A DNA stretch of 64,000 bases from a bacterium (GTDB lineage: Bacteria > Hydrothermota > UBA3073 > JACQXS01 > JAQTXJ01): NCBI GenBank assembly GCA_028716385.1, contig JAQUPX010000007.1:81017-145016 (forward strand), given 5' to 3'. Position 1 is the stretch's first letter, and each line of letters opens with the position of its first letter. Positions 36,174 to 45,627 of the stretch are shown here, in pieces. The translations under genes and the position numbers were made by a program. The notes beneath the pieces are model-generated. The model made no database searches, had not been told where the DNA came from, and saw nothing but the letters and a program-made list of their open reading frames with translations.

Positions 36174-38876
36174 ATGAGAAAATATTTTAGTCTTGTAATA
36201 TCACTGTTTTTATTATGTGGAATAGCATATTCAGAGTGGAGCCCGACAAGAAATCTCAATACAGGACGTTCAGGTTTTGAATGTGCAGGGCTTAACAACG
36301 GTAAAGTAATGGTTATGGGCGGATTAAATGATAATTCCAACTATGAACTTTTTGACCCGGCAACAGGTATATGGACTAAAAGTGCATTACCCGACGGCTC
36401 AAGTCATGAACTCGGGATACTTATAGGAAATGGAAAAATCTTATATCTTGACGGCAGTGGTAGCAACTTCTGGTTTTATGACCCGATTACTCAAATATGG
36501 TCCAGCGCCGGGATTTCACTTGCCAGTTGGAATAGTTGGAATTGTTATAACTTAATGAGAAATGGTAAAGTGCTTATACCTTATGATGGACAACATTGCC
36601 AGATATATGACCCCGTTGGAAATTCCTTAAGCGCAACGGGCTCAACCGTATATAATCACGGAAGCGGAGTACAATTAAACCTTCCGAACGGTAACGTACT
36701 CCTCGCGGGTGGTGGGGCGACAGCATCAAAAATAGTAAATTGTGAAATATATGACCCCGTTTTAGGAACATGGTCACAAACAGCTTCTATGGCTGTAGCA
36801 AGAAAAGCACACGTAGGCGTATTGCTTCCTCCCCCATGGGAAAAAGTATTAATGACCGCAATTTTGTCTCCAACTCAACTTTACGACCCGGGAGCAGGCA
36901 CATGGACAACAACCGGACCTATGAGCACTACAAATAGATCGTTTGCAGCAATGGCTTTATTGCCTTGTGGAAAAGTGCTTATGGCAGGAGGAACCGTCGA
37001 AAAAACCTGCGAGATTTATGACCCTGCAACAGAGTTATGGACTATGACAGACAGTATGATGGTCGAAAGAGACCATTTTTCTCTCGCAATACTTTATACG
37101 GGAAAAATTCTGGCAATGGGAACTCAATTGTCGGGTTTCCCGCCTCAATCCGAAATTTATGACCCGTCACAGGGAATATTCGCAAATAAAACAACTATTA
37201 ATACCGGACGCAGGGCTGCAGCAATCACTGCTTTGCCCATAATACACACAAGTAATTGTTCCACGAATGTCCTTATTACCGGTGGTGAAAATGGAAGCGG
37301 GACACTTAATTCCTGCGAATTATACAATTACCAAAGAGACATTGCCGCAAACACAGGCTCGCTCAATACCCCAAGAAGCTACCACACAATTACGCTTTTG
37401 CCGTCTTCGGGAGTGCTTGTAGCGGGAGGAAAAAACGCATCAACCCCGCTTAATTCTTCCGAAACATTTAACTTGCTAACGGAAGTATGGACAAACTCAG
37501 GGACAATGACAGACACACGGTTTGACCATACTGCTACATTACTTAAAGACGGCAGGGTTCTCGTAACAGGCGGTGAAAATGGTTCCTACCTTAACTCCTG
37601 TGAAACGTACAGCGGTGGAGTATGGACAACCGTAAATCCTATGAGCACTGCAAGAGCAAGACATTCGGCAGTATTACTCTTAAACGGGAACATTCTTGTA
37701 ATAGGCGGGGAAACCGCTGCAGGGACGCCGACAACCACTTGCGAACTATGGGACGGGACAAACTGGACAAATGCCGCATCTATGGCCAACGCAAGAAACT
37801 TGCATACTACAACGCTTTTGCAGTCAGGGAAAGTTCTCGTGATTGGTGGAAAAGGAGCAGGCGGAACGGCATTAAACACTTGTGAAGTTTACAACCCGGC
37901 AACCAATACGTGGTCATCCGAAGGAAACTTAAATTCAGCCCGTTATGCGCATAATGCCATTCTACTTTATTCCGGTCTTGTTTTAGTAACCGGTGGAACA
38001 AACGGCACAAATTCACTTTCTTCCTGTGAAATCTGGGACCCGGCAGCAGGGTTTGATTCCTTAACAAATAAGCACGAATGGAAAGTTACCGCATCCCTCA
38101 CAACTCCAAGGGCTTATCACTCATCAATTCTTCTTCCTTATTCCAAACCTTTTGTTTACACAATAGGCGGTTTTGACGGAACTTCATATGTAAATTCCAT
38201 TGAACAATATGATGTAGGACTTGGTTACCAGGATATATGGCAGTCCACAATAACCAATTATCCTTCTATAACGCCCATATCTGCTACAATGAACATCCAG
38301 GGGACTCTTTTCCGCGGAGTATCGGAAGCAGATGGCGGAAACTATTGTCATAAATCATCTAACGACCACCCGATAATTTCTCTTGTCCGTGTGGGTGGAG
38401 GGAACTGGCAAGGTAATGGCGGCGGGGAAATTATGAATATGCCAAATAGCACTTCTTGGGATACCGCTCATACAAACGTATCTCTGGATATGTCCGATTT
38501 CCAGGGGCATTACAAACTGTGGTCTATCGTAAATGGTATTCCCTGCAAATGGTATAAACAATGCGCCGGAGTAGAAGACAAGTCCATTTTGGATTTCGGA
38601 TTTCGGAATGGGGAATTGACTGCAAAGCCAAATCCGTTTGTTAATAAAACAGTAGTCAATGGAAATGTAGGGTCCGCCTCAGGCGGATTTAGCCTTGCAA
38701 TTTATGACATAGCAGGGAAATTAGTAAAATCTCTTCCAATAACCCAATCCCCTAATAACCCAATTAACAGTGTTATTTGGGATGGCAAAGATAACAATGG
38801 CAGAAACGTAAAACAGGGCATCTACTTCGCAAGAAACAATTCTAAAGAATCGCTAAAACTCATCAAAATCAAATAA
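36174..38876 (+). CDS. Secreted kelch-repeat beta-propeller protein with T9SS-type CTD
   Basis: 900 residues; SD GGGAGG six bases before the ATG. Signal peptide (YFSLVISLFLLCGIAYS). More than ten kelch motifs follow (GKVLVIGGKGAGGTALNTCEVYNPATNTWS and similar, here cited in part), enough for two propellers. A segment near 680-800 (GNYCHKSSNDHPIISLVRVGGGNW) resembles the galactose-oxidase-like C-terminal Ig domain. The CTD (AKPNPFVNKTVV to LKLIKIK) holds an in-frame TCCGCCTCAGGCGGA, read SASGG, in its first loop. No copper-oxidase ligands are evident, so binding is more likely than oxidation. It opens the secreted-protein island. Confidence 0.85.
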   Translation: MRKYFSLVISLFLLCGIAYSEWSPTRNLNTGRSGFECAGLNNGKVMVMGGLNDNSNYELFDPATGIWTKSALPDGSSHELGILIGNGKILYLDGSGSNFWFYDPITQIWSSAGISLASWNSWNCYNLMRNGKVLIPYDGQHCQIYDPVGNSLSATGSTVYNHGSGVQLNLPNGNVLLAGGGATASKIVNCEIYDPVLGTWSQTASMAVARKAHVGVLLPPPWEKVLMTAILSPTQLYDPGAGTWTTTGPMSTTNRSFAAMALLPCGKVLMAGGTVEKTCEIYDPATELWTMTDSMMVERDHFSLAILYTGKILAMGTQLSGFPPQSEIYDPSQGIFANKTTINTGRRAAAITALPIIHTSNCSTNVLITGGENGSGTLNSCELYNYQRDIAANTGSLNTPRSYHTITLLPSSGVLVAGGKNASTPLNSSETFNLLTEVWTNSGTMTDTRFDHTATLLKDGRVLVTGGENGSYLNSCETYSGGVWTTVNPMSTARARHSAVLLLNGNILVIGGETAAGTPTTTCELWDGTNWTNAASMANARNLHTTTLLQSGKVLVIGGKGAGGTALNTCEVYNPATNTWSSEGNLNSARYAHNAILLYSGLVLVTGGTNGTNSLSSCEIWDPAAGFDSLTNKHEWKVTASLTTPRAYHSSILLPYSKPFVYTIGGFDGTSYVNSIEQYDVGLGYQDIWQSTITNYPSITPISATMNIQGTLFRGVSEADGGNYCHKSSNDHPIISLVRVGGGNWQGNGGGEIMNMPNSTSWDTAHTNVSLDMSDFQGHYKLWSIVNGIPCKWYKQCAGVEDKSILDFGFRNGELTAKPNPFVNKTVVNGNVGSASGGFSLAIYDIAGKLVKSLPITQSPNNPINSVIWDGKDNNGRNVKQGIYFARNNSKESLKLIKIK
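38673..38687. repeat. TCCGCCTCAGGCGGA inside the kelch protein CTD
   Basis: Perfect palindrome read SASGG between the first two CTD strands, the same loop as at 10158-10172. Confidence 0.85.
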
Positions 38877-38903
38877 TCTGTTTTTAATATTTGTTTATTC
38901 GTA

Positions 38904-38925
38904 GGGGCGAACAGCAGTTCGCCCC
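38904..38925 (+). terminator. Hairpin with T-tail after the kelch gene
   Basis: GGGGCGAAC/GTTCGCCCC with loop AGCA, followed by TTTTG. It could terminate transcription but also has the form of a REP element (gtaggggcgaac), and a related piece lies in mfd. GCACAATTTcAAATTGTGC follows at 38947-38965. Confidence 0.6.
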
Positions 38926-39108
38926 TTTTGTTTGTTTCTTTTGTAGGCACAATTTCAAATTGTGCTCTTTGAATAATTTCTGTTTTTTTATTCCTAATGA
39001 CTAAACATAGGAAGCCCTTGAGTTTTAGCGATTAGGGGCATAGGATTCTAACCCCCTATTAACTAATTGTTTTTTCCTGTTTCAAAAAAAAATACATCAT
39101 TTCCCCTA

Positions 39109-39137
39109 TTGACAAGATTAATATATACTAGTATAAA
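39109..39137 (+). promoter_or_regulatory. Promoter of the two-component operon
   Basis: TTGACA (39109-39114), spacer 17, TATAAA (39132-39137). This is the closest match to a sigma-70 consensus in the window. The start codon is 24 bases after the -10. Confidence 0.7.
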
Positions 39138-39161
39138 GCTATAATCTAAATATCTAAATAT

Positions 39162-40106
39162 ATGAGAAGTAAAATCAAAAAGGAGTATAAAGTTCTTAAA
39201 AGAGGCTATATAATAACCATCGTTGTAGTTCTTATTCCTTTTATCGCTCGTATAATTTATAATCTTTTTCACAATGCGCAACCTCCCTTTGCGACATTAG
39301 AAGACATTTTTGAAATCGGTGGAGAAACTTTAGCCATATTTTTATTAGGTTATTGGGGATTACGAACCATTAATTTAATGAGAATAAACGTAGAAATAGA
39401 AGAAAAATATGAAAAAGAAAAAGAAGAAATGGGAAAACAGATTATCGCAAGCGTATTAGAAGGGCAGGAAAAAGAACGCAAAAAGATTTCGAGGGAATTA
39501 CACGATGGACTGGGACAAAATTTGAGTGTACTAAAAATGAACATCGAAATGGCTCATAAAAACAGGAAAATCAAAAACAGTGCTCCTAAAAACATTACCA
39601 CAACTCTAACTTTAATTGACGAAAGTATTAAGGAATTAAAAAAATTATCTATGGACACCCGTCCTAATATACTTGATGACCACGGATTAATTCCTGCATT
39701 GAAATGGTATATAAAAAATTGTTCCGCAAGCACAAATGCTAACATAAAAATTAAGAGCAACCTGAATCATAGATTGCCTCCTGTTTTTGAAACTAATATA
39801 TACAGAATAATCCAGGAAGCAGTATCAAATGCCATAAAACATAGCACGGCGAATAGAATAAGCGTATTCTTAAAAGCTGAAGATAAAAATCTCCTTCTTT
39901 CCATAATAGATAATGGAACCGGTTTTGACTATAAGAAATATCTTGAAACAAGAAAACATAATAACCAGGTGGGTGTCATAAGTATGGAGGAAAGAGTAAC
40001 TTTAATGGATGGCATTTTTAATATAGCATCGCAAATTGGTAAAGGCACAAATATAGAAATAAAAATACCCGCTCCCGAAAAATTTGTCTCTGGGGGGTGG
40101 GGGTAA
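39162..40106 (+). CDS. NarL-type sensor histidine kinase
   Basis: 314 residues. Two TM helices (about 15-37 and 51-72) with only a short loop between, so no large external sensor domain. A coiled-coil (75-105) leads to HisKA_3 with the phospho-acceptor His114 in SRELHDGLGQ, and a HATPase with N-box EAVSNAIKHS and G-box IDNGTGFD plus GVISMEERV. It autophosphorylates and should pass phosphate to the response regulator 12 bases downstream. With no periplasmic domain it may sense membrane state or a partner. It lies inside an island of secreted proteins, which it may control; that is inference. Confidence 0.93.
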   Translation: MRSKIKKEYKVLKRGYIITIVVVLIPFIARIIYNLFHNAQPPFATLEDIFEIGGETLAIFLLGYWGLRTINLMRINVEIEEKYEKEKEEMGKQIIASVLEGQEKERKKISRELHDGLGQNLSVLKMNIEMAHKNRKIKNSAPKNITTTLTLIDESIKELKKLSMDTRPNILDDHGLIPALKWYIKNCSASTNANIKIKSNLNHRLPPVFETNIYRIIQEAVSNAIKHSTANRISVFLKAEDKNLLLSIIDNGTGFDYKKYLETRKHNNQVGVISMEERVTLMDGIFNIASQIGKGTNIEIKIPAPEKFVSGGWG

Positions 40107-40118
40107 CGGCAAATAAAA

Positions 40119-40754
40119 ATGAAAATCATTTTGGCAGAAGACCATAACATAATAAGGGAAGGGTTAAAAAAACTTCTGGAAGAAGATTCTTCGATACAGA
40201 TTGTCGGGGAAGCTAAAAACGGAAAAGAAGCCGTGGAGCTCGCGAATAAGTTAAATCCCGACTTAATATTAATGGATATTTCTATGCCTGTATTAAACGG
40301 TATAGAAGCAACAAAAAAAATTAAAAAGAAACATCCCGAAATAAAAATTCTTATATTAAGTATGTATGACAACGAAGAATACATAAAACAACTTTTGAAT
40401 ATAGGCGCAGAGGGATATCTCCTGAAAGAAACTTTAGTCCGGAATCTATTTTCCGCTTTGAAAGTTATAAGTAAGGGTGGGACTTACCTGGACAGCAAAA
40501 TATCCGAGCAGTTAATTAAAGATTATAATTTAACCCGGCCGGGTAAAAAGATAGAAACGACGTATGATACCTTAAGCGCAAAAGAAAAAGAGGTCTTAAA
40601 ATTAATAGGAGAAGGTCACTCCAATAAAGAAATTGCCGGTCTCCTTTGCAGAAGCGTAAAAACCATAGAAACGCACCGTTCAAATATAATGAGAAAATTG
40701 TCTATCCATAAACTTGCAGACTTAATAAGATACGCGATAAAAAAAGGGCTATAA
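40119..40754 (+). CDS. NarL/FixJ-type response regulator
   Basis: 211 residues. Receiver domain 1-120: acidic pair Glu7-Asp8, phospho-acceptor Asp53 in LILMDISMP, Thr/Ser and Lys105-like switch positions (LKETLV). LuxR-type helix-turn-helix at about 145-205: LSAKEKEVLKLIGEGHSNKE and the recognition helix SVKTIETHRSNI. It follows the kinase by 12 bases, clearly as partner. Targets are unknown; the downstream FG-GAP, ApbE and RCC1 genes are candidates by position. Confidence 0.94.
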   Translation: MKIILAEDHNIIREGLKKLLEEDSSIQIVGEAKNGKEAVELANKLNPDLILMDISMPVLNGIEATKKIKKKHPEIKILILSMYDNEEYIKQLLNIGAEGYLLKETLVRNLFSALKVISKGGTYLDSKISEQLIKDYNLTRPGKKIETTYDTLSAKEKEVLKLIGEGHSNKEIAGLLCRSVKTIETHRSNIMRKLSIHKLADLIRYAIKKGL

Positions 40755-40774
40755 AAAATACAGTGTTTCCCTTA

Positions 40775-40780
40775 TTGACA
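40775..40780 (+). promoter_or_regulatory. -35-like TTGACA upstream of the FG-GAP gene
   Basis: TTGACA just after the response regulator stop, 76 bases before the ATG. TAGAGA at 40798-40803 is at spacer 17 but weak. Confidence 0.35.
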
Positions 40781-40850
40781 AAAGCGCTAACATAAAGTAG
40801 AGATATAACCATTATTCAAAGAGAAAAATTTCTTTGAAAAGGAGGAGAGT

Positions 40851-42953
40851 ATGAAAAAAGTAGTATTCGGGTTGGTTGCATTATGTTTGCCGTTTATGTT
40901 GTTCGCCGGGGAAATGACAAGTTTTTCCAACAAAGACACTACATGGCAAAAAATAGTAACCGGTGTTCTTGACGGCGATACTATGGCTGTGTATCTGGGT
41001 GGAGACGAAAGACATAAACCAACTTTTGCCGATTTGGATAATGACAATGATTTGGATATGTTTGTAGGTGATTGGGATGGCACTATCAGGTATTTTGAAA
41101 ACATCGGGACTGCAACAAGTCCAAAATTCAGTTTTGTTACGGATTTTTTTGATAGTATTTATGTACGATTGCCGGATCCTGCTAATGCAAATATAAGAGG
41201 TTATTCCAAGCCAACTTTTATTGATTTAGATAATGATAACGATTTAGACTTAGTTTGCGGAGACTTTATCGGGAAAACTCATTTTTACAAGAACGTAGGA
41301 ACCGTTTCTTCCCCGCATTTCGATTTTATAGATACTCTTCATTATGGCTGGTTAAGACACCCTTGCAATTCTCTCGCTGATATAGATAATGACGGTGATT
41401 TGGATATGGCTATAGGGGAAGAAAACGGAGGAAAACTTCATTTCTTTGAAAACGTATATGGTGCAGCCGATACCTCTATATGGACACATATCGGTGATTC
41501 TACAGTATTTAAACACATCACTGAAACCTATGTTCCCGACTCCGGTATGACTCAGGTAGACCCTGCTTTTATTGACATAGATGACGACAGTGATTTTGAT
41601 TTGTTTATCGGTAATATTAATGGTCATTTACTCTTCTGGAAAAACATCGGAACTGTAGATAGCGCAATTTGGACTTTTGTCAGCAGTTTTTATGACAGCA
41701 TTACTTCCCTTGATAGGTCAGGCCCGGGATTTACAGATATTGACGGAGACGGGGATTTTGACCTTTTTATGGGGTCAAGAGACGGTTTAATGAGATTTTA
41801 TCAGAACGTAGGGACTGCAGATTCGGCAGATTTCACTCTGGTAACAGACCTGTTTAATTACCTTGATTTTGGAGGTTTTACTACACCTGCATTTGCAGAT
41901 ATAGATGAAGATGGTAAAATTGATATGTATATCGGGAACGGATTTACAAGCGACGGGAAAATTCGTAAATTAAAAAATATAGGGCTGGACAACTGGGAAT
42001 ACGAAACAAAAAACTACGGTGATACAATTAATGCGGGAGCATATTCGGCACCGGCATTTGTAGATATAAACGCGGATAGTAAATTAGACTTATTTATAGG
42101 CAACACTGACGGCGTAATATATCTTTATGCAAATACAGGAACCGGAGCATCTCCTGTATGGGTTCTAACAACTGCAAATTTCTCTTCCATTGATGTAGGC
42201 AAATATTCTAAACCTACATTCTGGGATATTGATGCAGATAATGATATGGATTTGTTTATTGGTAACGACTCGGGAAAAATATACTTCTACAGGAACGATG
42301 GCACTCCTACTATCCCAACCTTTACTTTTATAACAGATAACTACTTAGATACCTTATTGCCTGGCCATGCTGCGCCGACATTCGGGGATTTGGATCCGTT
42401 CGACGGACATACCGACTTGCTTGTGGGAGTTGGATATGGCACCGGCGTGGATAGCGCAACCGGAGGCTGCATATATCACTACAGAAATATTGGTGATTCA
42501 GCAGTCGCAAATTGGACACTCGTAAGTACAAAATATAACGGGATTGATGTCGGAAGAAATGCTACGCCTGCGCTTGTAGATATTGATAAAGACGGAGATA
42601 TGGACTTGTTTGTAGGAGAAGGAGATGGCGGAATAAACTTATGGAGAAATAAAATAATCGGTATCGAAGAAAATTCTCCTATTGCAACAAGTAACGCAAA
42701 ATTGGATATTATCAGAAATCCTTCTTTTAGAACGGCAAAAATTTCTTACTCCCTACCGGCAAAGAGTAATGTATCTCTAAAAATCTATGACTTATCCGGA
42801 AGATGCGTCAAAACCCTGTTTAGCGATCAAGAACAATCAACAGGTAGCTATCAGGTTAACATATCACAAGGCACCATACCGACAGGCACTTATTTTGCAA
42901 GATTATCTACCGGGTCCGGAAACATAGTAAAGAAATTTATTTTAATGAAATAA
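40851..42953 (+). CDS. Secreted FG-GAP/VCBS-repeat protein with T9SS-type CTD
   Basis: 700 residues; AAGGAGGAGAG precedes the ATG. Signal peptide (MKKVVFGLVALCLPFMLFAG). About nine repeats of 55-60 residues carry the calcium loop D-x-D-x-D-x-D-L-D (for example DLDNDNDLDMFVGDWDG) and end FYRNVGTA, the VCBS/FG-GAP pattern of a calcium-stabilised propeller. The CTD runs from RNPSFRTAKISYSL to KKFILMK; its LPAKSNVSLKIYDLSGRCVK is nearly identical to that of the LamG protein at 47467, which points to recent exchange of the CTD. A perfect terminator follows. Confidence 0.88.
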   Translation: MKKVVFGLVALCLPFMLFAGEMTSFSNKDTTWQKIVTGVLDGDTMAVYLGGDERHKPTFADLDNDNDLDMFVGDWDGTIRYFENIGTATSPKFSFVTDFFDSIYVRLPDPANANIRGYSKPTFIDLDNDNDLDLVCGDFIGKTHFYKNVGTVSSPHFDFIDTLHYGWLRHPCNSLADIDNDGDLDMAIGEENGGKLHFFENVYGAADTSIWTHIGDSTVFKHITETYVPDSGMTQVDPAFIDIDDDSDFDLFIGNINGHLLFWKNIGTVDSAIWTFVSSFYDSITSLDRSGPGFTDIDGDGDFDLFMGSRDGLMRFYQNVGTADSADFTLVTDLFNYLDFGGFTTPAFADIDEDGKIDMYIGNGFTSDGKIRKLKNIGLDNWEYETKNYGDTINAGAYSAPAFVDINADSKLDLFIGNTDGVIYLYANTGTGASPVWVLTTANFSSIDVGKYSKPTFWDIDADNDMDLFIGNDSGKIYFYRNDGTPTIPTFTFITDNYLDTLLPGHAAPTFGDLDPFDGHTDLLVGVGYGTGVDSATGGCIYHYRNIGDSAVANWTLVSTKYNGIDVGRNATPALVDIDKDGDMDLFVGEGDGGINLWRNKIIGIEENSPIATSNAKLDIIRNPSFRTAKISYSLPAKSNVSLKIYDLSGRCVKTLFSDQEQSTGSYQVNISQGTIPTGTYFARLSTGSGNIVKKFILMK

Positions 42954-42969
42954 CTTGAATTTTCAAAAT

Positions 42970-42997
42970 AAAAGAGCCGCAAAACTGCGGCTCTTTT
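42970..42997 (+). terminator. Rho-independent terminator after the FG-GAP gene
   Basis: AAAAGAGCCGC (42970-42980), loop AAAACT, GCGGCTCTTTT (42987-42997), then ATTTT. An 11-bp stem with T-tail, 16 bases after the stop. Confidence 0.92.
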
Positions 42998-43060
42998 ATT
43001 TTCCTGCATATCCTAACAGCTGCCATTTATTGTATATACAAAACAAGGATAAAATCTTAA

Positions 43061-43098
43061 AATATTTGTTGCAAAATTGCAGAATAAGTATCACACTT
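43061..43098 (+). promoter_or_regulatory. Shared TTGTTGCAAAA element upstream of apbE
   Basis: aatatTTGTTGCAAAATTgc..aataagTATCAC: TTGTTG (43066-43071), spacer 17, TATCAC (43089-43094). The same block precedes 45628 and, less exactly, 52673. It may be a promoter class or a regulator site. Confidence 0.5.
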
Positions 43099-43115
43099 GT
43101 CGTAATTAAATTAAT

Positions 43116-44051
43116 ATGAAAAAAAAGACGTGGGAAATAGGATTTTTTCTTATATTAGTCCTTGCAATCGTATTGTTATTTCGTACAAAAAAATATACAG
43201 AAACGCAGTCTATGATGGACACACCGTGGGAAATAACAGTCTTTTCAAGGGGCTACCCACATAAAGCATTTAATTCGGCATTTCAAACCATACATAACAT
43301 CGACAGCCTTGCATATTTTGGAGGCACAGGTGACATCGGGCGATTAAACCGTGGGGAAAAATTAACTCTATCAAAAGATATACTTGAAATTATAAAACAG
43401 GGAATATATGTCGGGAAATTGACAGACGGAGCCTTTGATATAACAATCAGACCCGTTATGGAATTATGGAAAGATTTCAAGAAAATAAACAAAGCTCCTA
43501 CACAGGAAGAAATCAATAAATTATTACCTTTAGTAAATTATAAAAACATAATAATTAATGACTCTACGGTAGAGTTCGCACAAAAAGGAATGAAAATTGA
43601 TTTATCCGGTATCGCTAAGGGCTATGCAGTTGACCTTGCAGTAGAGAAATTAAAATCTGCAGGTATAAAAACAGGAATGATACGCGCAGGCGGACAAATA
43701 ACGGTATTCGGGAATAAAGTCTGGAAAATAGGAATACGAAATCCACGTAAATCCGAAGTCTTTAAAGTTCTGGAATTAAAGAACCGGGCAGTAGCAACGT
43801 CAGGCGACTATGAGAGATTCTTTATGACCGGAGATGTACGGCATCACCACATTATGAATCCCAAAACGGGATTTTCCATATCAGATTGTATATCCACAAC
43901 CATCATCACGGACAAAGGCGTTTTTTCGGATGCGCTGTCAACGGGAGTTTTTGTGCTTGGTCCGGAAAAAGGAATGGCATTATTAGATTCATTAAAAATA
44001 CGCGGTATAATAGTAACTCCGGATATGAGGTTTTTAGATAACAACTTATGA
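43116..44051 (+). CDS. apbE: FAD:protein FMN transferase
   Basis: 311 residues. ApbE links FMN covalently to a Thr in Rnf/Nqr or other extracytoplasmic flavoproteins, using FAD and Mg2+. An N-terminal helix (IGFFLILVLAIVLLF) replaces the usual lipobox, so it is membrane-anchored toward the periplasm. Family text: MDTPWEITVFS, AFDITIRPVMELW, KIDLSGIAKGYAVDLAVE, ATSGDYERFF, HHIMNPKTG and FSDALSTGVFVLG with the metal-binding Asp and Thr. No RnfC/G/D or NqrB/C substrate gene is nearby. The start lacks an SD. Confidence 0.93.
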   Translation: MKKKTWEIGFFLILVLAIVLLFRTKKYTETQSMMDTPWEITVFSRGYPHKAFNSAFQTIHNIDSLAYFGGTGDIGRLNRGEKLTLSKDILEIIKQGIYVGKLTDGAFDITIRPVMELWKDFKKINKAPTQEEINKLLPLVNYKNIIINDSTVEFAQKGMKIDLSGIAKGYAVDLAVEKLKSAGIKTGMIRAGGQITVFGNKVWKIGIRNPRKSEVFKVLELKNRAVATSGDYERFFMTGDVRHHHIMNPKTGFSISDCISTTIITDKGVFSDALSTGVFVLGPEKGMALLDSLKIRGIIVTPDMRFLDNNL

Positions 44052-44100
44052 AGTATCCATTTACAGAAAAGGCACATTTCAGTCTTCCATAGGAGGAATT

Positions 44101-45516
44101 ATGAACGTATTTTCAATAATAGCTTGTTTTTTGATAAACACCCCTAAAGTGAATAATGAAGTCTGGGCTTGGGGATATAACAAAAAGGGAGAAATCGGAG
44201 ATAGCACTACTACAGACCGTTTGCAACCCGTAAAAATAAATATTCAAAGCAATATTATTGCAATCTCGGCAGGGCAGGAACACTCACTTGCGATAAAATC
44301 AGATTCTACTGTATTGGCTTGGGGTTGGAACACCAACGGACAACTTGGAGACGGGACTAACGCAAACCGCTGGCAGCCTGTCCAGACAAATATTCTGACA
44401 TCCGTTGACGCAATCACAGGAGCAAGTATGCAAACACTTGCATTGAAGTCTAATGGAACGGTATGGGGTTGGGGATATAATACCGAAGGGCAACTTGGAG
44501 ACGGGACCACCGATGACCGTTGGCAACCCGTTCAAACAAATTCGCTAACCGGTGTTGCCGCAATCGCAGGGGGCGGATTACATTCACTCGCATTAAAGTC
44601 TGACAGCACCGTCTGGGCTTGGGGATTGAACGACTGCGGGCAACTTGGCATCGGAGGTGATGATGCAGACCCGCATCCCACACCTGAAAAAATAAATACT
44701 CTAACTAATATCGTTGTAATTGCAGGAGGAGAACTGCATTCACTTGCGTTAAAGTCCGACAGCACCGTATGGGCATGGGGATATAACGGCAACGGGCAAC
44801 TCGGGGATAGCACTACTAATAAGCGTTCGCAACCCGTCCGGACGAATATCCTGACCGGCATTATTGCAATCGCAGGAGGAGGCTCACATTCGCTCGCATT
44901 AAAATCCGATGGGACAGTATGGGCTTGGGGGTGTAATTCCGGCGGGCAACTTGGAGACAGCACTACTACCCAACATTTACAACCCATACAAACAAATATT
45001 TTAACCGGCATTACTTCCATCGCAGCAGGGAAAAACCATTCGCTCGCATTAAAATCCGATGGAACCGTATGGGCATGGGGAGAAAACAGCAAAGGACAGC
45101 TTGGGGTTAATGATACTGTTGACCATTGGCAGCCTGTCCGGACAAATATCTTAACCGATGTTACGGCAATCACAGGCAGAGGAGACCATTCAATTGCAAT
45201 AAAAAACTCTACGGGAATTGAGAATAAGGAAACGGTTGCTTCCATTTATTTAAATATTTTACCGGTAATAGGCAAAAATAGTTTTGATGTTAAATACGGA
45301 ATACAGAAATCAAAAACGAATGGCGAATTTTCTGTTAGTCTCAAATTATATGATATATCGGGGAAGGTTAAAAAGGTTTTGTTTGAAGATAATTCCCTGT
45401 ACGGCAAATACAGCATAAATATAAATTTGAATAATTTCTCATCCGGTATTTATTTCTTACGTTTAGGTGCCGGGGCCCAATATATTACAAAAAAACTGGC
45501 AATTATTAAAAATTAA
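44101..45516 (+). CDS. Secreted RCC1-repeat seven-bladed propeller with T9SS-type CTD
   Basis: 471 residues; TAGGAGGAAT precedes the ATG, 50 bases after apbE. A short hydrophobic N-terminus (VFSIIACFLI) may be the signal. Seven repeats of about 51 residues end in (T/E)V(W/L)(A/G)WG(Y/W/L/C/E)N and contain HSLALKSD, the number of blades of an RCC1 propeller. The repeats are very alike at DNA level, so expansion or gene conversion is recent. The CTD is reduced but recognisable (VSLKLYDISGKVKKVLFED to KKLAIIKN). Likely surface binding protein. Confidence 0.85.
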   Translation: MNVFSIIACFLINTPKVNNEVWAWGYNKKGEIGDSTTTDRLQPVKINIQSNIIAISAGQEHSLAIKSDSTVLAWGWNTNGQLGDGTNANRWQPVQTNILTSVDAITGASMQTLALKSNGTVWGWGYNTEGQLGDGTTDDRWQPVQTNSLTGVAAIAGGGLHSLALKSDSTVWAWGLNDCGQLGIGGDDADPHPTPEKINTLTNIVVIAGGELHSLALKSDSTVWAWGYNGNGQLGDSTTNKRSQPVRTNILTGIIAIAGGGSHSLALKSDGTVWAWGCNSGGQLGDSTTTQHLQPIQTNILTGITSIAAGKNHSLALKSDGTVWAWGENSKGQLGVNDTVDHWQPVRTNILTDVTAITGRGDHSIAIKNSTGIENKETVASIYLNILPVIGKNSFDVKYGIQKSKTNGEFSVSLKLYDISGKVKKVLFEDNSLYGKYSININLNNFSSGIYFLRLGAGAQYITKKLAIIKN

Positions 45517-45538
45517 AATGCCGTGATAAAGAGAAAAT

Positions 45539-45568
45539 TTGACAACTATTTCTTAATTTAGATATAAT
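45539..45568 (+). promoter_or_regulatory. Promoter upstream of 45628
   Basis: TTGACA (45539-45544), spacer 18, TATAAT (45563-45568). Confidence 0.6.
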
Positions 45569-45574
45569 ATGAAA

Positions 45575-45612
45575 ATACTTGTTGCAAAATTTCAAAATAA
45601 GTATCATATATA
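45575..45612 (+). promoter_or_regulatory. Shared TTGTTGCAAAA element upstream of 45628
   Basis: atacTTGTTGCAAAATTtc..aataagTATCAT: TTGTTG (45579-45584), spacer 17, TATCAT (45602-45607). Nearly the same block as at 43061. It lies downstream of the TTGACA/TATAAT promoter, so it could be a second promoter or a site in the leader. Confidence 0.5.
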
Positions 45613-45627
45613 TTTTATATAATTTTT

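Noticed and set aside
38904..38965. Two strong hairpins as a riboswitch or small RNA
   Set aside because: They lie downstream of a gene, have REP-like form and a T-tail; there is no downstream gene within expression-platform distance.
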